A stretch of 45,428 bases of DNA, from assembly GCA_024742755.1 (NCBI GenBank), contig JANSXW010000042.1:1-45428 (forward strand). The letters run 5' to 3'. Both the position numbers and the translations under genes were made by a program. This document shows positions 1 through 7,237 of this stretch, piece after piece (positions within the stretch are counted from its first letter, which is position 1; the number at the start of each line of letters is the position of its first letter). The stretch comes from a bacterium (GTDB lineage: Bacteria; Bacteroidota; Bacteroidia; Chitinophagales; Saprospiraceae). The notes beneath the pieces were generated by a model that ran no database searches, had not been told where the DNA came from, and was given only the letters and a program-made list of their open reading frames with translations.

Positions 1-1
1 G

Positions 2-976
2 GGCATGCTGTTTTGTGCGCCTATTATCGGCCTTTGGTACTGGTGTACGGATCAGTACATCGTGCAGCGTATGCTGGGTTCTGCCAGCCTGACGGAAGCG
101 CGGCGGGGCTCCATAGCCGCAGCTTTCTTCAAGTTGTTGCCAGTATTCATTTTCATTATTCCGGGCATCATCACTTTTGCGCTGGCCATGAGTGGCAAAA
201 TAGATGCCATTACAGAGACGATGGTCGACAGCAATGGCGAACTGATCACGGTGAATGCCCAACAGGCCTTCCCGCTACTGGTGGCGACGGTGTTGCCGGC
301 GGGTATCCGGGGTATTGTGGTGGCCGGGCTTTTGGCAGCGCTGATGAGCTCCCTGGCAGGCGTTTTCAACGCTTCTTCCACGCTGTTTACCATGGATTTG
401 TACTCCAAGTTCAAGCCGGATGTATCCGAAAAGACCCTGGTCCGCGTGGGCCGTATTGCTACCGGCGTAATGGTGGTCATTGGCTTGCTATGGATACCGG
501 TGATTCAGGGCAGCCGGGGGCTTTACGACTATCTGCAAAGTGTGCAGGGCTATCTGGCACCGCCCATTTTCGTGGTCTTCTTCTTCGGCATTTTCAATAA
601 ACGCCTGAACGCAAAAGGGGCCCTTTCTGCCCTTATTGTTGGGTTTGCGCTGGGCCTCTTCCGCCTGGCCATTGATACGCCGGTGATGCTGACCGAAGGC
701 TTTGCCTATGAAGAGGGCTCTGTATTCTGGATCATCAACAATACTTTCTTCCAGTATTACAGCCTGTTTATCTTCCTGGTGTCTGCTGCCACCATGTTGA
801 TTGTCAGCTATGCCTCGGAAGCACCGGACTACAGCAAGATCAGCGGCCTCACCTTTGGCACAGTGACCGCCGAGCACAAAGCAGAAACCAAATCCAGCTA
901 TACCCGTGGTGACGTGATCATCTCGGTGCTGGTTGTGGTATTGATTTTCATGGCTTATATTTACTTTAACGGTTAA
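2..976 (+). CDS. Sodium:solute symporter (SSS/SLC5 family), 3' part
   Basis: Only the C-terminal part (about 324 residues) is in the window; the frame is open through the left edge, so the internal ATG at position 5 is not the start. Many hydrophobic segments are visible, and the WYWCTDQYIVQR stretch near the beginning is typical of the SGLT-like branch of the sodium/solute symporter family, which imports sugars or related solutes with Na+ across the inner membrane. The protein ends with a final hydrophobic helix (residues about 303-320) and TAA at 974-976. A strong terminator follows. The next gene is a glycoside hydrolase remnant, which suggests a sugar substrate, but the exact substrate cannot be read from the sequence. 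Confidence 0.88.
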   Translation, partial: GMLFCAPIIGLWYWCTDQYIVQRMLGSASLTEARRGSIAAAFFKLLPVFIFIIPGIITFALAMSGKIDAITETMVDSNGELITVNAQQAFPLLVATVLPAGIRGIVVAGLLAALMSSLAGVFNASSTLFTMDLYSKFKPDVSEKTLVRVGRIATGVMVVIGLLWIPVIQGSRGLYDYLQSVQGYLAPPIFVVFFFGIFNKRLNAKGALSALIVGFALGLFRLAIDTPVMLTEGFAYEEGSVFWIINNTFFQYYSLFIFLVSAATMLIVSYASEAPDYSKISGLTFGTVTAEHKAETKSSYTRGDVIISVLVVVLIFMAYIYFNG

Positions 977-994
977 GCCCATGGCTCTTCAGGT

Positions 995-1034
995 TGAGAC
1001 GAGTGGCGGTTCCGGCGCTCGTCTCAGCTTTTTT
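995..1034 (+). terminator. Rho-independent terminator after the symporter
   Basis: A perfect 9-bp stem (TGAGACGAG, 995-1003, paired with CTCGTCTCA, 1018-1026) with a 14-nt loop is followed by GC and six T. It lies 19 bases after the symporter stop and separates it from the decayed genes downstream. Confidence 0.85.
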
Positions 1035-1059
1035 CCTGATTTTGTAATGCCTTTCCAAT

Positions 1060-2131
1060 ATGAAGCCTTTCCACCTGCTCCCGGTGCTGCTACTAAGCCT
1101 TTTGGGGTGTGCTGATGCAACGATTCCGGCGCTGACCAATACCTCCGGCAGCCTGCGGTGTACGCTGGGGCTTACGGCAGAGGGGCAGCCATTCTATACC
1201 TTGTCTTATCAGGGCGCTATTGTGCTCGATACCTCTTACCTGGGCATTCGGCTGGAAGGTGCAGATTGCACCCGAAATATGGAGTGGGGGCCGGTGGGTG
1301 AACCCTCGCTGAAGGCTGCCCGGTATTCCATGACGCACGGCAAGCAGCAGACAGTCCGCTATACCGGGCAACAGTACAGAGCCGCTTTGCGGAATGCAGC
1401 CGGGTTTGAGCTGGAAGTCCATTTTTATTTGTCGGAACACGGCTTTGCCTACCGCTACTATTTCCCGGGCGCGCCTCAGGACAGTATCCGGGTTTTGGAA
1501 GAAGCCTCCGCTTATGGCTTCCCCGATTCTACACTGGCGTGGATGCAGCCCATGTCCAAAGCCAAGTCCGGCTGGAAAGAGACCAATCCCTCCTATGAAG
1601 AGCACTACCTATTCGCCCAAGAGCAAACTGGTAGACCCGGAAAGCCGGCAGGCGGAGTTTGCCCGGCTGCAAAAAATGGGCGTAGCGGGCATTAAAGTGG
1701 ATTTTTTCGGTGGTGATGGCCAGTCGATGATCGCCTACTACCACGATATCCTGCAAGATGCAGCCAGTCATCAGCTGATGCTCAATTTTCACGGGGCTAC
1801 GCTGCCCAGAGGCTGGCACCGGACCTATCCACACCTGATGACAGTAGAAGCCATTAAGGGCGGAGAATTCATTACAGAAGTGAAATTCCTGGACGGATAT
1901 CCGGAGGAGTATGCCGTCCTTGCACGCCGCAAGGGGGAAACCTGGCACATAGCGGGCATCAACGGAACGGATAAGGAGATTTCAGTACGTTTAGACCTTT
2001 CGTTTGCTACCGGGGAGCAAGGGGTACTGCTGTACGATGGCCCGGATGGGAAGATACGGAAAGGGGAAGCTTCGGCGGGCCCGACTGTTGTCCGCTTGCC
2101 AGGCAGCGGTGGTTTCGTGATTAAAACCTGA
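1060..2131 (+). pseudogene. GH97 alpha-glucosidase (SusB-like), broken by internal deletions and a frameshift
   Basis: The reading frame from 1060 encodes a lipoprotein-like signal (LLSLLGC) and the N-terminal beta-sandwich of glycoside hydrolase family 97, up to the TNPSYEEHY motif at about 1590-1612. The frame then changes. From about 1625 the other frame resumes with the family's EFARLQKMGVAGIKVDFF and NFHGATLPRGW motifs and reaches MTVEAIKGGE. It then jumps, in the same frame, to KFLDGYPEEYAVLARRKG and the C-terminal sandwich, ending at 2131. GH97 enzymes are about 640-740 residues; the two parts here add up to roughly 355. Two separate stretches of the catalytic barrel are therefore missing, one near 1612-1640 (out of frame) and one near 1870. 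A functional enzyme is very unlikely. The intact gene would have released glucose from alpha-glucans in the periplasm, fitting the symporter upstream. Confidence 0.85.
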
Positions 2132-2173
2132 TGAAGCACGCGCCCATGAATCAAATCAAGAAAAAGGACCGTG

Positions 2174-2539
2174 ATGAAGTTTTGGATTGCAGGGCTATTT
2201 TTTTAACCACAGCGTTCGCTGCCGCTGCACAAGACCTGACGGAAGGCCTGGTGGGTTACTACGGCTTCCCTCAATGACGCACCGCTTTCAACTTCTGAGG
2301 TATCTGGATTAACGCCCGGGGCTTACACCCTGCGCCTGAAGGACGATGCGGGTTGCGCCCGGGATACTCTGCTGACGGTTCCGCAGGCCGACTGCCCCCT
2401 TTACGTCCCTTCCGCTTTCTCTCCCAATGGCGATGGCCGGAACGACCGCCTCCGCCTTTATGCGTGGCCGGAAGCAGGAATAACCGTTAGCGGTTTAGGT
2501 CGTTTTGGGCGGGCATCAGGGAAGGGGGGGGGAGGCTGA
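2174..2539 (+). pseudogene. Secreted LamG-type protein with T9SS type B sorting domain, reduced to its two ends
   Basis: ATG at 2174 starts a signal peptide (MKFWIAGLFF). It runs into a stop after a run of seven T; shifting frame at that run gives LTTAFAAAAQDLTEGLVGYYGF, a typical start of a Bacteroidota secreted LamG protein. About 20 codons later a third frame carries an SPRB-like GLTPGAYTLRLKDDAGCARD segment and the VPSAFSPNGDGRND motif that marks gliding-motility (CHU_C, type B) T9SS sorting domains. That domain is itself cut short: after GITVSGL the expected FDRWG-type sequence is replaced by a Gly-rich tail next to a nine-G run, with a stop at 2537-2539. Signal peptide and sorting domain are thus joined with the whole middle lost. 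It lies directly after the deleted GH97 gene. Confidence 0.75.
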
Positions 2540-2591
2540 GCGGGTGTGGGCTGGGCCAAACTTGAGCCGCTGCAGATAATCCTATGAAAGC

Positions 2592-2600
2592 TATCTTTAC
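2592..2600 (+). promoter_or_regulatory. Candidate -7 box before the HupE/UreJ gene
   Basis: TATCTTTAC, 24 bases before the ATG, resembles the Bacteroidota -7 consensus TAnnTTTG. The nearest upstream TTG (2562-2564) is too far away for a standard -33 element, so this is tentative. The same nine bases occur upstream of katG. Confidence 0.35.
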
Positions 2601-2623
2601 GTAACTAAGAGAAAACCTTTGTT

Positions 2624-3328
2624 ATGAAAATTTTCCTTTCCAGCCTTTTCCTGTTTTTGCTTCCCGCTGTGATGCTGGCCCATGGCGTCAGTAGTGCCGA
2701 CCATGCCACTTTGGTAGACGGTGGGCTTGCGGCATATGTGCTCGTTGGCGCAAAACACATGCTCACCGGTTACGATCACCTGCTCTTCCTGCTTGGGGTA
2801 CTCTTTTACCTGAGTGGGTTCCGGGATATTCTTCGGTTTATTACGGTGTTCACTCTGGGCCACTGCATCACGCTGATTGGTGCGACCTACCTGGGGGTAA
2901 CGGCAGATGAACACTTGGTAGATGCTGTCATTGCGCTAAGCGTAGCGTATAAAGGCTTTGAAAACCTCAACGGCTTTGAGCGGGTCTTTAAGGCACCGGC
3001 ACCGGACCTGTTGTTCATGGTTTTTGCTTTCGGGCTGATACACGGTTTCGGTTTGTCTACCCGTCTGCAGTCATTTGACCTTGGTGCCGATCAGTTTTTG
3101 GCAAAAATCCTGAGTTTTAATGTCGGCGTAGAGGTGGGGCAGGTCCTTGCGCTCATTCCCATCGTTTTTGTGCTGAAAAAAATCCAGCAGGCGAAGCATT
3201 ACCCGGTCTTTTACAAAGCCGTTAATATTGGCTTGATTTTGGCAGGGGCAGCTCTGCTGGCTTATCAGCTGTATGGCTTTTTCAGTGGGCAGGCAGAAGT
3301 GGCGGCTACTGTACATACACATTCGTGA
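2624..3328 (+). CDS. HupE/UreJ-family membrane protein (putative metal permease)
   Basis: 234 residues. A signal-like N-terminus ending in LAHG is followed by the GAKHMLTGYDHLLFLLG and FTLGHCITL motifs typical of the HupE/UreJ_2 branch, then several further transmembrane helices and a conserved HGFGLS segment. The tail ends in HTHS. Family members are thought to move nickel, cobalt or copper across the inner membrane, mostly by association with hydrogenase, urease or metal genes. The conserved His and Asp residues in the helices fit metal handling. Its own terminator follows and it converges on a His-rich exported protein and a TonB receptor on the other strand, which supports a metal role. 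The metal cannot be named from sequence alone. Confidence 0.85.
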   Translation: MKIFLSSLFLFLLPAVMLAHGVSSADHATLVDGGLAAYVLVGAKHMLTGYDHLLFLLGVLFYLSGFRDILRFITVFTLGHCITLIGATYLGVTADEHLVDAVIALSVAYKGFENLNGFERVFKAPAPDLLFMVFAFGLIHGFGLSTRLQSFDLGADQFLAKILSFNVGVEVGQVLALIPIVFVLKKIQQAKHYPVFYKAVNIGLILAGAALLAYQLYGFFSGQAEVAATVHTHS

Positions 3329-3357
3329 TTGCATTTACTTTCCGGTCCAAATAACGA

Positions 3358-3393
3358 GCGCCCGGTAGCTGCAACAGCACCGGGCGCTTTTTT
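3358..3393 (+). terminator. Rho-independent terminator after the HupE/UreJ gene
   Basis: A perfect 9-bp GC-rich stem (GCGCCCGGT / ACCGGGCGC) with a 12-nt loop is followed by six T. It lies between the convergent HupE/UreJ gene and the His-rich protein gene and ends transcription of the former. Confidence 0.92.
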
Positions 3394-3410
3394 ATGCCAT
3401 TAAATGTCAA

Positions 3411-4079
3411 TTAATCACACGACGTCGTACGGTCAATATCGCAGTAAGTAGACCACCAGGGGTTAAACTGATTGTCCTTTTCATCGTTGCTCATAGCCAG
3501 CAGGGCCTCAACATCATCTCCGTACCGCAGGTGCATGTGAATGGGGTCGCCGTGCGGGGAGCGGGAGATCACGTACTTAAATGCCGCGCAGTCTCCTTCG
3601 TAGTCTTCTACTTTTTGGAACACATCCCAGATGGAAGTCTTGGACTGCTCCGGAAAGTAATGTGGGTCCGGCCGGCTGCCGATGTACTGGTAGCCGCATT
3701 CCGCCAGCTTTTGCTCCATATCATCATGGGCGTAGAAAGCCATACGGGAGAGGGAACCCTTGTCCTCACTGGTTTTCAGTACGAGGCGGCTGGGATTGCG
3801 CGGGTCGTTCTCCGTCAGGGAGTCGTTGGGGTTCATCCGGAACTCCCCATTCATCGCAAGGTAGCGGAAAGCCGGGCTGCCGTCTGCATTGGGGTGGGTG
3901 TGCCCGTCGCCCCCATGCCCGTGGGTGTGGGTACCTGCGCCGTGGTCATGCGTATGTGCTGTACCGTCGTGCGAGTGCGTGTGGCCATCCCCGGCGTGAG
4001 AGTGGGTACAGTAAACGATAAAGAAAGAAAGGGCTGCCAAAATCAGGGCAGCAACGATTGTACTCTTAGGGTTTTTCAT
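3411..4079 (-). CDS. Exported His-rich protein of the metal locus
   Basis: 222 residues. Residues about 8-24 form a hydrophobic export segment ending in YC, which could be an atypical lipobox. Residues 26-62 are a low-complexity run of repeated H-x-H elements (HSH, HTH, HDH), a likely metal-binding tract. The rest is a soluble domain of about 155 residues with two acidic stretches and Cys at about 128, 165, 213 and 221; I do not recognise its family. It is the last gene of a minus-strand set behind the TonB receptor and is separated from it by a terminator-like hairpin, so it is probably made in smaller amounts. A periplasmic or surface metal-binding role is inferred from the His tract and neighbours. 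Confidence 0.75.
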   Translation of the reverse strand: MKNPKSTIVAALILAALSFFIVYCTHSHAGDGHTHSHDGTAHTHDHGAGTHTHGHGGDGHTHPNADGSPAFRYLAMNGEFRMNPNDSLTENDPRNPSRLVLKTSEDKGSLSRMAFYAHDDMEQKLAECGYQYIGSRPDPHYFPEQSKTSIWDVFQKVEDYEGDCAAFKYVISRSPHGDPIHMHLRYGDDVEALLAMSNDEKDNQFNPWWSTYCDIDRTTSCD

Positions 4080-4111
4080 ATCTGTAAGGTTTAAAATTTT
4101 GTAAGAGAAAA

Positions 4112-4145
4112 TGGCTGAGGCTCACCGCCAGGGCTGCCTCAGCCA
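4112..4145 (-). terminator. Intercistronic terminator between TonB receptor and His-rich protein
   Basis: A perfect 10-bp stem (TGGCTGAGGC / GCCTCAGCCA) with a 14-nt loop is followed, reading the minus strand, by TTTTCTCTT. It sits 12 bases after the receptor stop and 33 bases before the next start on the same strand, so it probably reduces read-through rather than separating unrelated units. Confidence 0.75.
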
Positions 4146-4157
4146 AGGTAGTGCGTT

Positions 4158-6443
4158 TTAGAATCCGTACCGGACGCCAATGCTGTAATTTCGCAGTGGA
4201 GCGGGCGCAAACGACCGGGCATCCACGCTGCCGAATACAGACTCCGCGTAGCGGGCATTAAACAGGTTTTGTATTTCCATGAAAATGCGCCCTTCCCTCG
4301 AAGACTGTTTGTTGAAATTGTAGAAGAAGGAAAGGTGGGATACCGTATAGCCCTCGTAAGAAGCTTCGTTATCCGGTGAAATGAAATACCGCCCCACATC
4401 CCGGAAACGGAAACGGCTGCCAAGCCCGGACGAGGTGACATAGGAAACATCCAGTGTGCCAATGGTCTGAGGGACGCCAGTCAGGCCTTTGCCCTCCAGG
4501 TTGTCCTCCGGGTTGTTGGTGATCTCCGTCTCAATGTAAGAGAAGGTACCGGCCAGGCGCAGCCCGGGCAGGGGCGTAAGCGCTATTTTGGATTCCACGC
4601 CCATGCGGCGGGTTGCTCCGGCGTTGAAAAACTCCAGAGAGCCGGGCGGGTTCTCCACAATTTCATTGGAGGAATCCAGGATGAAACCGGCAACATCCAG
4701 CTCCAGCCAGTGATTGGGCAGGTAGGTGGCACCTACTTCATACTGCCAAAGCTGTACCGGCCCGAGGTCGAGCCCGGCTTCATACTTCAAAGCGCTGTTG
4801 GGCAGCGAAAAGCCATTGGAAACACTCGCGCGCAGGTCAAAGCCTTCGTATAGGGTGGAGCGCACGCCTACCTTTGGGCTAACGTTGTACAGGCCGTCAA
4901 TTTGGTCATCCACGGCGTCCTGCCCCGGGTCATTCGCTTCAAAGCTGCCAAAGTAGGTGTCGTACCGCAGCCCTATGGAAGGGCGGAAGTAGGGGCTGAT
5001 GTCAAATTCGCCCTGTGCATAAGCCGATACGGACTGAATCGTAAACAGGCGGTCCTGCGTTTGCGCCTGACGCACGCGGTCTTCGGTGGCCCAACGCATC
5101 CGCTCCGTTTGTTCGCTGTAGAATTCCAGGCCCGCAATCCAGTTGACGGCAATACCGGAGAGCTCGCTGTAGCCATTCAGGCTGGCACCGGAGGCATATA
5201 CATCGCGGGTGTTGAACCGCTCTGACTGCCCGCCGGGCTGAAAGCCAAATTTGGCAAAACGGGTGAATTCCTGCTGCACCGCATACCCAAAAACCAGCAG
5301 GCGGAGGTTGTCGCTAAAGCTGTGGTTGAGGTCGAGGCGCTGGGTGTAAAACTGCTTATTGCCGCCGTCGTTTTCACCATTGGGGTCCTGCAGGTTCCGC
5401 CGGTCGTCATCTTCAAACTGGGTTTCGGAAATGTAGCCGGGCGCATTCCACTCGCTGCTGTGCCCCCGCAGGGACAGGGCGATGTCCGTTTTATCGCTCA
5501 GGTTGTAGGAAAACCGGCCTGTGAGGTTGCCACGGAGGGTTTCTGAATTTTCGGAATATCCATCGGTCCGGAAAAGCTGGAAGGCGAGGTTGGTCTGCAG
5601 TTGGTGGTCGGACGCACCGAGCGGGATGCCTTTGCCGATGGCGACCTGCGCATCAAAGGTGTTAAAGGAGCCGCCGGTAACGCTTACATCCTGATAGTTG
5701 CCGCCCTTGCGGGTTTCCAATGCCAGGGTGCCGCCCTGTGCAAACCGGCCAAACAGTACAGATGACGGGCCTTTGTAGACCTTCATCGACTTCAGGTTGA
5801 GCGGGATGAGGACGTTCAGGTCGGCATAGCCATCCGAGTGGCCTTCCGCTTCGTTTAGCGAGATGCCATCGATTTCCACACCGGCTTCCCCGGCGTGCCC
5901 GCCGCCGCCGAATCCACGGATGGAGAACTGATCAGCAACGCCTCCCTGCCGGTAAGCCACGAGGTCTACCCCCGGCACCTGCTCAATCAGCCGCAGAGGC
6001 TGTTCGATATTCAGGCTTTGGATTTCTTCCTGACCGATGATGTCAACAGTAATGGTGTTGTTTTCCCGGTTGAGGGCTTCCCCCCGGACGTAGATTTCGC
6101 TAAGGGAGGTCGCCGTTTGCCGGAGGGTGATTTCGACCTTTGCTGTTTGCCCGGCTGTGACTACGACAGGTTCGCTTTGGCGCTTGTACCCTACAGAACT
6201 TATGTCGAGGGTGTAGGTGCCCGGTGCCAGGTTGGCAATGGTAAATTGTCCGGCTTCGTTGGTGGTCGCGCCCTGAGCCGTGCCCCTAACGGCGACGTTG
6301 ACGGCTACCAGCGGGCCTTCCGAATCGGATTGAATGGTGCCGGTAATACTGCCATTGGACTGACCCCAAAGAGAGGCCGCACTGAGACTGAATAACAGGG
6401 CAAAAGTGAGTTTTATGAGTAGTTGTGTCTGTTTCACAATCAT
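4158..6443 (-). CDS. TonB-dependent outer-membrane receptor (probable metal/metallophore receptor)
   Basis: 761 residues from the ATG at 6443, chosen because a signal peptide (residues 1-27, ending SLWGQ) follows at once; the frame stays open upstream but that extension has no signal character. Residues about 31-108 are a carboxypeptidase-regulatory-like beta-sandwich, about 120-240 the plug domain (IGQEEIQSLN, GGVADQFSIRGFG, YKGPSSVLFGRFAQGG), and the rest a 22-strand barrel ending in a terminal aromatic (RYGF). Such receptors use TonB energy to bring large or scarce ligands across the outer membrane. The size fits siderophore or metal-chelate receptors rather than the larger SusC glycan importers, and there is no SusD partner. 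His-rich genes on both sides suggest a metal ligand. Confidence 0.9.
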   Translation of the reverse strand: MIVKQTQLLIKLTFALLFSLSAASLWGQSNGSITGTIQSDSEGPLVAVNVAVRGTAQGATTNEAGQFTIANLAPGTYTLDISSVGYKRQSEPVVVTAGQTAKVEITLRQTATSLSEIYVRGEALNRENNTITVDIIGQEEIQSLNIEQPLRLIEQVPGVDLVAYRQGGVADQFSIRGFGGGGHAGEAGVEIDGISLNEAEGHSDGYADLNVLIPLNLKSMKVYKGPSSVLFGRFAQGGTLALETRKGGNYQDVSVTGGSFNTFDAQVAIGKGIPLGASDHQLQTNLAFQLFRTDGYSENSETLRGNLTGRFSYNLSDKTDIALSLRGHSSEWNAPGYISETQFEDDDRRNLQDPNGENDGGNKQFYTQRLDLNHSFSDNLRLLVFGYAVQQEFTRFAKFGFQPGGQSERFNTRDVYASGASLNGYSELSGIAVNWIAGLEFYSEQTERMRWATEDRVRQAQTQDRLFTIQSVSAYAQGEFDISPYFRPSIGLRYDTYFGSFEANDPGQDAVDDQIDGLYNVSPKVGVRSTLYEGFDLRASVSNGFSLPNSALKYEAGLDLGPVQLWQYEVGATYLPNHWLELDVAGFILDSSNEIVENPPGSLEFFNAGATRRMGVESKIALTPLPGLRLAGTFSYIETEITNNPEDNLEGKGLTGVPQTIGTLDVSYVTSSGLGSRFRFRDVGRYFISPDNEASYEGYTVSHLSFFYNFNKQSSREGRIFMEIQNLFNARYAESVFGSVDARSFAPAPLRNYSIGVRYGF

Positions 6444-6683
6444 AATTTTTGATAGGGCAACAGGAGGTTGCGTGCTGCGCTGCCCGTTACCTAAGGAATG
6501 GGGCCCGGACTTTCCAGGCTTTATAAATACAGGCATGAAGGGACACCGCAGTGCCACGCCCAACTGCACGAAAAGACAGGCCGTGTTTGCTGCACAACGG
6601 TAGTTCAGGCCCAAACAGTCTGACTGCAAAGCAGAGCATTTGCTTCGGCACCTTCATGAAATAGAATTAATAAACGGAATGAA
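6444..6683 (-). other. Gene-free 240-bp leader between the small His-rich gene and the TonB receptor
   Basis: This gap is long for co-transcribed genes on one strand. Its minus strand contains GGAAAGTCCGGGC (6503-6515 on the plus strand) and a GGTGCC box farther upstream, both seen in structured RNAs. I could not place them in the order required for a cobalamin riboswitch or RNase P RNA. It may hold a second promoter or an uncharacterised leader. Confidence 0.4.
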
Positions 6684-7112
6684 TTAGCCCAGGATTCTGG
6701 GAGGCGGGCAGGGGATAAGGGGGTGAACGGACTGATAAGGCAAAAGCACGCCGGCCGAGAGGGCGCTGAGGCTTGTCTCAGGGGCTGCAGCATAGTGCAG
6801 CGTACTCAGCAGTCCGGTAAGGCTCAGCATCAGCCAGTTGAGGTGGAGGAGGCACTGCTCGGAAGCTTCCTGATCAAACGCACTAAAGGTATCCAGCAAA
6901 AAGGTGATGGCCCCGTGGTGTGTATGATGGTGGCCTGCAGGGTGCGCCTCATCATGATGGTGGGCATGGCTCGTACCGTGGTGGTGGCTGTGCCAGTGGA
7001 CTTTTTCTCCTTCAAAGGCGTGAGAAAGCCAGTGTATCAGGGCTCCGGTGCCTGCGCCAAAGATATTGACGCTAAGCACGACGAGCAGTAGATATGTGGT
7101 GGCTTTTTTCAT
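6684..7112 (-). CDS. Small His-rich membrane protein of the metal locus
   Basis: 142 residues. An N-terminal hydrophobic segment (about 5-28) anchors or exports the protein. Residues about 38-68 contain around 15 histidines in HSHHH, HAHHH and HHHTHH clusters. A second hydrophobic segment lies at about 89-108, and the C-terminus is PLIPCPPPRILG. It is first in the minus-strand set leading to the TonB receptor and is preceded within a few bases by a perfect inverted repeat. The His cluster suggests binding of zinc, nickel, cobalt or copper, as a metal buffer or sensor next to a transport system. No enzyme motif is visible and I do not recognise a named family. Confidence 0.72.
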   Translation of the reverse strand: MKKATTYLLLVVLSVNIFGAGTGALIHWLSHAFEGEKVHWHSHHHGTSHAHHHDEAHPAGHHHTHHGAITFLLDTFSAFDQEASEQCLLHLNWLMLSLTGLLSTLHYAAAPETSLSALSAGVLLPYQSVHPLIPCPPPRILG

Positions 7113-7114
7113 GC

Positions 7115-7142
7115 GACTAAAAGGAGTGTGTCTCTTTTAGTC
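7115..7142 (-). promoter_or_regulatory. Candidate operator: 9-bp perfect inverted repeat before the His-rich gene
   Basis: GACTAAAAG (7115-7123) and CTTTTAGTC (7134-7142) form a perfect inverted repeat with a 10-base spacer, only 2 bases upstream of the start codon. It could be a dimeric repressor site (for instance for a metal-responsive regulator) or an RNA hairpin covering the start region. The regulator is unknown. Confidence 0.55.
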
Positions 7143-7237
7143 AAGGTACGGCGATTTCCCGGCAGGCGGATTAAAAACAGGGGAGATTCTTTTGCGAAAG
7201 CGGGAGATGCGGTCGTTTTAGGGCTATCCAACCTCCG

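Noticed and set aside
1060..1695. A short intact secreted protein starting at 1060
   Set aside because: The frame covers only the N-terminal part of GH97 and ends in sequence out of frame with the family; the rest of the enzyme continues in the next frame.
4158..6443. SusC-type glycan importer
   Set aside because: At 761 residues without a SusD neighbour, the receptor fits the siderophore/metal class better than the roughly 1000-residue SusC class.
6444..6629. N-terminal extension of the TonB receptor by 62 residues
   Set aside because: The extension has no signal peptide; a proper signal begins at the ATG at 6443.
6444..6683. Cobalamin riboswitch or RNase P RNA in the TonB leader
   Set aside because: Single boxes (GGTGCC, GGAAAGTCCGGGC) are present, but the order and the remaining conserved parts are missing and the space before the gene is too short for RNase P RNA.
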